Origin: Pollenia angustigena
Lineage: Eukaryota > Arthropoda > Insecta > Diptera > Polleniidae
Direction of reading: 5' to 3'
Assembly (NCBI GenBank): GCA_930367215.1
Contig: OV884056.1
Coordinates: forward strand, 50,778,308-50,842,307
Length of the DNA: 64,000 bases
The notes under the pieces were generated by a model. It was not told where the DNA came from, did no database searches, and saw only the letters and a list, made by a program, of their open reading frames with translations. The position numbers were made by a program, and so were the translations under genes. Below are positions 57,216 through 64,000 of the stretch, in pieces; position 1 is the first letter of the stretch; every line of letters begins with the position of its first letter.

Positions 57216-57584
57216 CCCAGTTAAAACTTCGCCTCCCAGTAAAAACTTCGCCTGCAAAATAATGTGTTGAGTAATCAGAAAAACATGAAGGCACTACTTT
57301 CAATTCTACTTTCAATTCTACTTCGCTTACTTTTTCAAAACGAATAGCTTCTTTAACTCATTATTTCGTAGCATTGTTCTATAACTACATGTATAACAAC
57401 TTCGATAACTACTTTTTTCTGGATGTATTCAGGTAAAAAAAAAAATAATGACTTACTTTTTAATGCGTTCATTTTGGGACATCCCTTGTAAAATTCATTG
57501 GTTCTTTCAGTAGAATTGTAAGTAGTGCTCTTATGTTTTTCTGATTACTCAACAAATTATTTTGTAGGCGAAGTTTTTACTGGG
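57216..57584. mobile_element. MITE with CCCAGTAAAAACTTCGCCT ends
   Basis: An inverted repeat of about 65 bp: CCCAGTAAAAACTTCGCCTG ('caaaataatgtgttgag' follows) mirrored by AGGCGAAGTTTTTACTGGG. TA flanks both sides. The outer 19 bp are present twice in tandem at the left end only (57216 and 57235). 369 bp, TA target site, so Tc1/mariner-type is likely. Confidence 0.88.
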
Positions 57585-57728
57585 TAGTTATTACATACTT
57601 TAAGCTTAAAATAAGATATTTTTATGAATATGGCTGTAAGATTTTGTACTTTGACAAGAAGTTCCGTTTTGTACACAGCTATTCATTTTATATATGAATC
57701 GGGTGTATTTTTTTTTTTAATGATTTAA

Positions 57729-58265
57729 CAGCTTAGAATATCAAACTTTGTTGACAATCCTAAAGCCGTTAACGAACAAGCATTACAACCATTAGCATTG
57801 ACTGTTTAGTGCGGTTTTCACACAGGCGGCATCATTTTTTTTTATTTAGGAAGGAGCTGCCGTTACGGTGAATGGCGGGCGTTTCGAGCTTTGCTGACGG
57901 AATTTTTGTTTCCAAAAATTAATCAGCTGAACATCAACGACATTTGGTTCCAAGAAGATCCCGCAACTTGTCCTACAGCGCGCTTAACAATCAATTTTTT
58001 GCAAAATCAGTTTGGTGCCAACTTTATTTCCAGTAGTGGCTGTGTTTACTGGCCCTCGATTGTATGATTTAACGCTTCTGGATAACTTTTTTTGAGGTTA
58101 TCAGATATGTGATGAAAATCGATCGATTTCAAAACGATATTTTCGGTTTCAAATCGTTTCGTTTTTAAAATCGATTTCCATCACATACCTGTATGTTTAG
58201 TCTTTGTGGCTTATGCCGCCAAACCAGCAACTCTTGAAGCATTAAACAAATAAATGCCATTAAAT
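57729..58265 (+). pseudogene. Mariner-like transposase pseudogene
   Basis: Plus strand: DNPKAVNEQALQPLALTV, a stop, CGFHTGGII, then in another frame GAAVTVNGGRFRALLTEFLF, PKINQLNINDIWFQEDPATC (second catalytic aspartate region), ARLTINFLQNQFGANFISSS, then a degraded 'NWPPR...' block, GYV and AYAAKPATLEALNK. This is the DDE region of the same subfamily as 1030-1440. A 90-bp hairpin element (58102-58191) is inserted in it. Inactive. Confidence 0.82.
58102..58191. mobile_element. 90-bp hairpin element inside the transposase relic
   Basis: CAGATATGTGATGAAAATCG at the left is mirrored by ATCGATTTCCATCACATACC then TG at the right. Its removal joins '...ggttat' to 'tatgtttagtc', restoring the expected reading GYV of the mariner relic. 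No clear longer duplication. Confidence 0.7.
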
Positions 58266-59045
58266 TATCTACTAGATAATAATAAAAAAAAGTTTCATTC
58301 CAGTTATATTTCTGCAAAACTAAGCTACTCCGTCAAAATTTTGTATACAAACTTAGTAATGAAGGCACAAATCTGTTTTCTGATTAATTAAACATTGTTT
58401 AACTTAGATGTCGAAAACCCAGCTTAATCTTATTTCAAGCTTCGAACTTATTTATTTCATAATACATATCAAGTATTTATTTCAGATGTGGGATAAGGGA
58501 ATTTATGTAAATACGACTGGTTTTTAATTTTTCCATAAAATTGGAAACATATTTTATACTGTAATCGGTATTAACTTGATTGAATAGACCACTTTAAAAC
58601 TCAATTTCAGACCCGTATTGGGTTTTATTACATACAAAAAAATACTTGAAAATTGCAAAGTGTACTACTTCAGAAGTGTCGCTAATCGATTGTATGCGAT
58701 AACACAAAGTAATTAGCTTTAAGTTATCTCAATATCTCAAATAGATAAGAAATAATATTATATTTTGGTGACTTGAAACCACTTGACTAGAGTTCAGTTT
58801 CAATTAGCCAGAGAAGTGCAAAAACAAACGTGTATCATGAGTAGCAAGTGTTTCAATTTATTAAGTCATTATTTATTCATTGTTGGTTTTTTTTCAATAT
58901 TTGTTTTAACACTCAAATGGTGTAAAGTGAATAAATAATTTATAACAAATAAAGTAAAAAACAATTAATAAAATATATTGATTTTAACTTTAAGATAAAA
59001 TCTTAAATATAATAAATGTTTTTGGATTTAACTTTGTATTTATTA
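58266..59045. other. No recognised feature
   Basis: AT-rich sequence, nothing recognised. Confidence 0.45.
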
Positions 59046-59626
59046 TACCCACACCACAATAGTGAAGAGGGTATTATGCATTTATGCTGATGTGTGTAAC
59101 ATCTTTAAATATTGGCCCTAGACCCACTTTAAAGTATACCGATTGACTCAGAATCACTTTCTGGGTTGATCCTACGATGTCCGTCCGGCTGGCTGGCTGT
59201 GCATGTAACCTTGTGCGCAAAGTACTAGTCGCAATTTTGGAGATAATTTAATAAAATTTAGCACATAGGTTATTATTGGCACAAGGATCAAGCCTAGAAA
59301 ATGGGCCGAATCGTAGTGCCCCAAGGCACTACGGGGCAATTTCTGCCTCTCAGAAACTATCAAATCGATTTTAATGAAATTTAAAACATAGATAGATCCA
59401 TATTTGCACGGACACATAAGCTGTGCATTTTTAAGAAAATAGGACCAAGGGGGGAGTTGGGGGCAATATTTGCCTCTCAGAAACTATCAAACCGATTGTA
59501 AAGAAATTTAAAACATAGATAGATCCTTATTTATATAGACATACGCTCTTGCAATTTTATTTTTAAATACTGTGGTGTAGGGTATCATATGGTCGGGCTT
59601 GACCGACTTTACTTTCTTACTTGTTC
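59046..59626 (-). repeat. Fly-type dispersed repeat T, copy 1
   Basis: Begins 'ttatacccacaccacaatag', ends 'ggtcgggcttgaccgac' and 'tttcttacttgtt'. Inverse match to 61300-61988. Inside, units of about 115 bp with 'agaaactatcaaatcgattt' and 'aaatttaaaacatagataga' occur twice. Noncoding in all frames; open frames across it are artefacts of the repeat. Confidence 0.8.
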
Positions 59627-60006
59627 ATTTTAAATTCGCGAAAACAAAACAAACAAAAAGAACATTTATCTGGTCAGACAAGTTCATTAGTTGATCATTT
59701 TCGTTACTCTAAATACCAAATGGCGGGAATTTCCTTTTAAAACGAACCAACGTTTTTTTTTTTTTTTTAAGAAGATGAAAAAAGACCTTAAAAATTCTTT
59801 AACAAATTATTGCCAGTTTGCGTGCGGCTGTCAAGTATAATTTTTCAAAATGTTGAATGAGTGAGCGAGCGAGTGCCTAAAGAGAATAATACATTGAAAC
59901 GCAATGGACAGTAAAATACTCATACAAATTGAACTGTCTGATACTGAAGCTTAAGGATGTTCAAAACATTTGTCCGGATTTAGATAAAAAAATAACTCAA
60001 AGTGAG
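59627..60006. other. No recognised feature
   Basis: A T-run near 59753; nothing recognised. Confidence 0.4.
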
Positions 60007-60271
60007 TTTTTTTTTTTTAATTTACAATTAATTCCCAATTTTTATTCTTGATAAAAACACTGAAATTTATTTTTGATGGGATAAACTATTGCTATGCGCA
60101 TTTCACAGTCGTCAGGAAACTTCATCCATAAAGATTTTAGAACAACTAAAGATAATAAACCAAATAAAACTGTTAAGCAAGTAAGAATTATAAGCAACAG
60201 TTTTACTTGTAACAATATTAAAGCTTAAACAAAAACACCAACAATAAACAGTGAGTTTATCTCTTCTTACA
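60007..60271 (-). mobile_element. Hammerhead retroposon copy with deleted ribozyme stem
   Basis: Same family and orientation as 49833 and 50777. On the minus strand it starts TGTAAGAAGAGATAAACTC and ends with a run of about 12 A (plus-strand T-run 60007-60018). The ribozyme region (about 60089-60122) reads CUGACGA, then CUGU, then GAAAUGCGCAUA: stem II is almost wholly deleted, so this copy should not self-cleave. Confidence 0.78.
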
Positions 60272-61013
60272 TTGCCCACTACAATTGGTTGGAATTATTC
60301 CAACATTATTTGTACAATATTTTGTACATAGTTTTGAATTCGTTAAAGAAACATTTTAAATTTAAATTTTTTAATTGTTAAATCAACACGATGCACAGAC
60401 ATCGTTTCTTTTAGTTGTTAGTGACCATCTTTGACTGCAAGTGCACATTTTTCTTTGTCAGTGCTTAATAAAAATGCGCTCTGCAGAATGCGACCTTGTT
60501 TCAAGACATTCTTAAAGTTTATTGCAAAATTTTCCGTTTTAAAGACTTTTTGGGACACCCTTATTTATATGATAAAAGATAAATTCAAAATTATTTCACC
60601 TTTAGATGTCCAGAGAAAAAACCAACATAAATAAATGCGGTGCGTAAAACCGCTAATGTTTTGTTGAACTGACAGATATGATTTCACTTTAAAACGCACA
60701 GTGGTTTCGAAGTGTTAAAAAACATCTGATTTTAAAATCATGATGAAATCGACATAATTAAAATTCCTAAAGTAAATAACAGTTTTGTTGTTAAAAATTA
60801 ATGAAATTGCGCTAGTTTTGTTTGCAATTAAATTATTTATTTTTTAAGGCATATTTTTCTCAATTTATAAATTTTTGGTCGCAAAGAGTTGAGCACAGGG
60901 AGTGCTATGTTCATATGTTTGTATTCAACTAACAATCTTATATTAATACAATGAACTACAAAAATCGTGTTATACTAACAAAGCCTTTTTATATGTTCGT
61001 TACTTTCTTATAT
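60272..61013. other. No recognised feature
   Basis: AT-rich sequence with a chance frame at 60431-60634. Nothing recognised. Confidence 0.4.
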
Positions 61014-61299
61014 AGGGTGTCCAAAAATTGAGATTTCATTTTAATTTTAGTTAAAAAAAAAGAGTTTCTTGAGATACTTCAGTTTATTACAGATATTTTA
61101 CGGTTAAAAATTATATTGGTCAAGTGACCCCCCGTCTGGCTTGGCAGGCTCCTAATCTCTTACCAAAATTCTCAATCATTTTTTTCAATTAACTGTTGTC
61201 AATAATGGATATCTGCTCGATAATGTTGTTTCTAAACACTTGAACAGTTGTGGGATTACCGCTGTATACTTTCGATTTCGATACAAAAAAACCCACAAA

Positions 61300-61988
61300 A
61301 ACAAGTAAGAAAGTATAGTCGGTCAAGCCCGACCATATGATACCCTACACCACAGTTTTTAAAAACACATCATGCTTATGTGTCCATGTCAATATGGATT
61401 TATCTATGTTTATAAACTTCATGAAAATCGGTTTGAAAGTTTGTGAGAGGCAGAAATTGCGCCCTGCCTTCCCTTGTGGTCCTATTTTTTAAAAACTGTA
61501 TAGCTAATGTCTTCCTATAGATATGGATCTATATATGTTTTAAATTTCATTAAAATCGGTTTGAGAGGTAGAAATTGCCCCTATCTCCCCTCGTGGTCCG
61601 ATTTTTTTAAAAATTTATACATTTTGTGTCCATATAGATATGGTTCTATATATGTTTTAAATTTCATTAAAATCGGTTTGTTAGTTTCTGAGAGGAAGAA
61701 ATTTCCCCCTATCTTCCCTCGTGGTCGTACGATTCGGCCCATTTTCCTTGTTCCAATAAGAACCTATGACCCAAATTTTATCAAATTATCTCCAAAATTG
61801 CGACCTGTACTTTGCGCACAAGGTTACATGGACAGCCAGCCAGCCGGACGGACGTCGTTATTTCGACTCAGAAAGTGATTCTGAGTAGATCGGTATACTT
61901 TAAGGTGGGTCTAGGACCACTATTTTAAGGCGTTACACACATCAGCACAAACGCATAATACCCTCTCCGCTATTGTGGTGTGGGTATA
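61300..61988 (+). repeat. Fly-type dispersed repeat T, copy 2
   Basis: Begins 'acaagtaagaaagtatagtc' then 'ggtcaagcccgaccatatga', ends 'tattgtggtgtgggtata'. Inverse of 59046-59626 and longer: the internal unit with 'ttttaaatttcattaaaatc' occurs about three times. Inserted between the two halves of the mariner-like transposase. No coding content. Confidence 0.82.
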
Positions 61989-61998
61989 AATAGTCTAA

Positions 61999-62221
61999 GG
62001 CTCGTTTTCACAACTTACCAATAGATAAAGGTAGAATTTTATCGGCCGTATAACAAGTGTTCTATTACTACAACTTAACTTTAACCTACCAGGAAGGATG
62101 AAGCCTAATTTACTTTATCGCTCACTTTAGGTTAAAGTAAAGTGTTTATTAATAATGGAACATTTTTTATCAAGCCAATTAAAGTCTGGTTTTAGCTATC
62201 TGTAAGTTGTGAAAACGAGCC
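61999..62221. mobile_element. Harbinger-type MITE, TAA duplication
   Basis: GGCTCGTTTTCACAACTTAC at the left is mirrored by GTAAGTTGTGAAAACGAGCC at the right: a perfect 20-bp inverted repeat. It is flanked by TAA (61996-61998 and 62222-62224). GG(C/G)-type ends and a TWA duplication fit PIF/Harbinger. 223 bp, noncoding, adjoining repeat T copy 2. Confidence 0.9.
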
Positions 62222-62485
62222 TAAAGGTTTTAAATCGCACGATCCTGGTGGCCAATTCACTCCTCCTCTACGAGAAATAATGCGATTTCCGAACTATTCT
62301 CTCAAAAGATTCATTGTTTCTCTTGCTGTTTGGCAAGTGACACCATCTTGTTGAAACCACATACATATTATTTACGCCAAAATCATCAATTATCCGCCAC
62401 AAAAAGCTTTGACTTAGCACCCTGTTGCGATTTGACCGATGATACCTCAAATTTGGATACCCTTTGCATTTGATTCTTATACACA

Positions 62486-63598
62486 GAAAGAAATACACTA
62501 GCGATAAATTAAGTTTTTTCATGTTCGTATAACACCAAAACGTATTTACGTACCTTAATATCGTATCTTTCGAATATCAATCCCGGAATTTTTTAAAACA
62601 AGTACAAAATTCTTAAACCAAGTAAAAAAAGATTAACTTTTCGTTGGTAGTGCCACTCTGAGAGTAAAATTAAAAAGTGGGCGTTTCAATCTCATTTAAC
62701 TTATCAAAGTTTCCCTGCAAATAACATTGGACCACCTGATCCATTTTGATAAAATGGACTACTCCATGGAGTGGTCCGATGTAATGCAAGCATGGACCAT
62801 GTCATTGTTAAAAAGTGTTTGTAGTGAGACGGCATGTCTACGTTTTTTAACGACATGCTTTCGTTTTTAAACGACTTCAAAACTAATCATTTTGAGTATA
62901 CCATGGAGTAGTTTTAAAACTACTCCTAAGTGGTCCAAAGGTGGGTTATATGGTCCTCTCCTAGGACATCGTAATGTTAAATAGACAATGTTTTTTCCAT
63001 ACGTTTGGGTTAGTTTTGGACTAGTCCTGGTCCCTTGTGGGCTACTCTTTACACGCGTGTTTGGACTGGTCCTATTATTTGCAGGGTTGTTGCAGACACT
63101 ACAACAACACCACACAAGTGGTGAAAAACGATTTGCTTGTTGTGTTTAGAAACAACAAAAATAACAGAAGAAGACGAAAACATATTATTTTCATATTTAA
63201 AAAGCAAATTTGAGAACTCTTGCTTCTCATTTAGTTTATATTCTCTGTTACATATGTACATTAAGTTTTGAAAGTTAAGACCATATCGCGAATGATGCTG
63301 GTGTTTTATAATTGAAATAAATCAATCATAATAAAATGATCCTTCTAATTTGGGTTGTGATTAATTTCAAGTACGAATTCAGGATTGAATCAACTTTATA
63401 ATTCTTAAATCAAGCGCACTTTGAGATTGATTCATTCTTAGTTTTACTTAAATCAAACTCATTTTTGGATTTGTTCAAGTACGAATCCGGGATTGAATAC
63501 GGATAATATAAGTATTTCGCGATTAAAAATCCGTACTTGAATCAATCTTTCTTCGCATGGATCTGAGTACGGATGGATGAATTTTTCTTTTCAGTGAA
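62486..63598 (+). mobile_element. Family P element, copy B (carries one insertion)
   Basis: Runs from ACACAGAAAGAAATACACTAG to AATTTTTCTTTTCAGTG. It matches copy A (31380-32700) inverted, minus A's two insertions. Landmarks: 'atcaatcccggaatt', 'gtagtgccactctgag', 'ttctcatttagtttatattc', 'cgtacttgaatcaatc'. The terminal part is rich in 'gtacgaatt' and 'gtacggat' words in both orientations. It carries a CCCTGCAAATAA element at 62713-63086 that copy A lacks. No transposase was found, so the family is non-autonomous or its gene is lost. Confidence 0.85.
62713..63086. mobile_element. CCCTGCAAATAA inverted-repeat element, copy 2
   Basis: 374 bp, ends CCCTGCAAATAA and TTATTTGCAGGG. It interrupts family P copy B; copy A shows the empty site 'gcaacaaactttgataag' (inverse), implying a 2-bp TT duplication (62711-62712 and 63087-63088). 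A 22-bp perfect palindrome spans 62905-62926 (half-site GGAGTAGTTTT). Shares a minus-strand open frame with copy 1. Confidence 0.88.
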
Positions 63599-64000
63599 CA
63601 TAGATTTTAGTCCTGTATTCTAAAGGCTCAGTTTGTCTTTACTTTCTGTTTCTGTTCTGTTCCATGCCGTTCTGTTACGAAATTGTAGTAGTTACTTTTT
63701 CTGTAGTAACTTATCAGCCATTTATGACAAATTTATTAGTTTTGCACCGTTCATTGTTTATTTCATTAATTTTAATGCACATGAATTTCAAGAAATTAAA
63801 TTCTATGAATTCTTAAAATCAAAAAACAGTTTATTTCAACATAAATATGTATTTTTTATTATTTATTTTGCTGTCACTTACAAATTCTTAACAATTTTTT
63901 GATTTAAACAACTGAACCGCAACAGAACAGAAAAACTAATAAATTTCATGGGTTTTTTAATAACAAAAACAAATCAGCTGATGATTCGTAACAGAACAGA
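63599..64000. other. No gene; partial inverted repeats at window edge
   Basis: 'tctgttccatgccgttctgt' with 'tacgaaatt' near 63655-63685 is loosely mirrored by 'attcgtaacagaacaga' at 63984-64000, which runs off the window. This could be an element with GTTCTGTTACGAA-type ends. Nothing else is recognised. Confidence 0.35.

Larger units (their letters stand above)
61014..62484 (-). pseudogene. Mariner-like transposase, split by two nested repeats
   Basis: The minus strand begins near 62480 with GYPNLRYHRSNRN, then DDFGVNNM, WFQQDGVTCQTARETMN (second catalytic aspartate), FGNRIISRRGGVNWPPGSCD and LKPL at 62225. The frame then jumps over 61300-62221 and resumes GFFVSKSKVYSGNPTTVQVF, NNIIEQISIIDNS, LKKMIENFGKRLGACQ, RRGGHLTNIIF. 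The two halves are adjacent in intact mariner-like transposases. The end near 61014 ('agggtgtccaaaaattgag') looks like a terminal repeat. The 5' side is cut by family P copy B. The third-aspartate segment (DYFLW in relatives) is missing at the break. Confidence 0.8.

Noticed and set aside
60089..60122. Functional hammerhead at the 60 kb copy
   Set aside because: The core words CUGACGA and GAAAUGCGCAUA remain, but stem II is deleted to four bases, so the fold cannot form.
61507..61878. 123-codon plus-strand open frame with repeated 'YRYGSIYVLNFIKIG'
   Set aside because: The repeated peptide simply reflects the internal tandem units of repeat T, which also occurs inverted at 59 kb. No coding signature.

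Overview
This 64 kb window is AT-rich, gene-poor eukaryotic DNA, most likely from a higher fly (Diptera, probably a calyptrate such as a blowfly or house-fly relative). That placement is an inference from the repeats: dense Tc1/mariner, hAT, Harbinger-like and Helitron remnants, Jockey- and RTE-type LINE 3' ends, a tRNA-derived SINE, and motifs such as 'gaggtgccacgcccac' and 'ggtcaagcccgacc' that I associate with fly intergenic repeats. No intact host protein gene, rRNA, tRNA gene, CRISPR array or bacterial-type operon is visible. Nearly every open frame over 60 codons is a chance frame or lies inside a decayed transposon.

Layout. 1-8.8 kb: a mariner-like transposase relic and small inverted-repeat elements. 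8.86-11.53 kb: a 2.24 kb hAT transposon (8-bp target duplication ATTATTAT) inside a second inverted-repeat element (3-bp duplication TTA); an uninterrupted copy of the outer element lies at 54.5-55.05 kb. 12.6-13.7 kb: a foldback element with 66-bp subterminal repeats. 14.5-18.0 kb: two large arrays of an 11-bp minisatellite (TCATAGTCAAG). 20-31 kb: LINE tails, a hAT-type element with a perfect 8-bp duplication, a Helitron-type element and an old degenerate tandem array broken up by insertions. 31-34.6 kb: a repeat here called family P, with nested insertions. 35-46.5 kb: LINE and mariner fragments. 46.8-48.7 kb: a 1.8 kb inverted-repeat element next to a tRNA-SINE. 49.8-52.2 kb: a Harbinger-like element carrying a 333-bp insertion with a hammerhead ribozyme, then another family P copy. 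54-58 kb: more elements. 59-63.6 kb: an interrupted mariner-like transposase and the second large family P copy.

The most interesting content is a short retroposon-like family (copies near 20.9, 49.8, 50.8 and 60.0 kb) whose minus strand encodes a type I hammerhead ribozyme. One copy has every conserved core position and all three stems. Two copies end in poly(A) on that strand, and one is bounded by an 8-bp duplication. A second highlight is the pair of large family P copies at 31.4-32.7 and 62.5-63.6 kb. They carry different insertions at different points, so each copy shows the other's pre-insertion (empty) site for three separate elements.

There is no gene pathway to describe. The window is a layered record of transposition, and the nesting gives a relative order of activity. 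All homology statements come from reading translations and motifs by eye; no database search was run.
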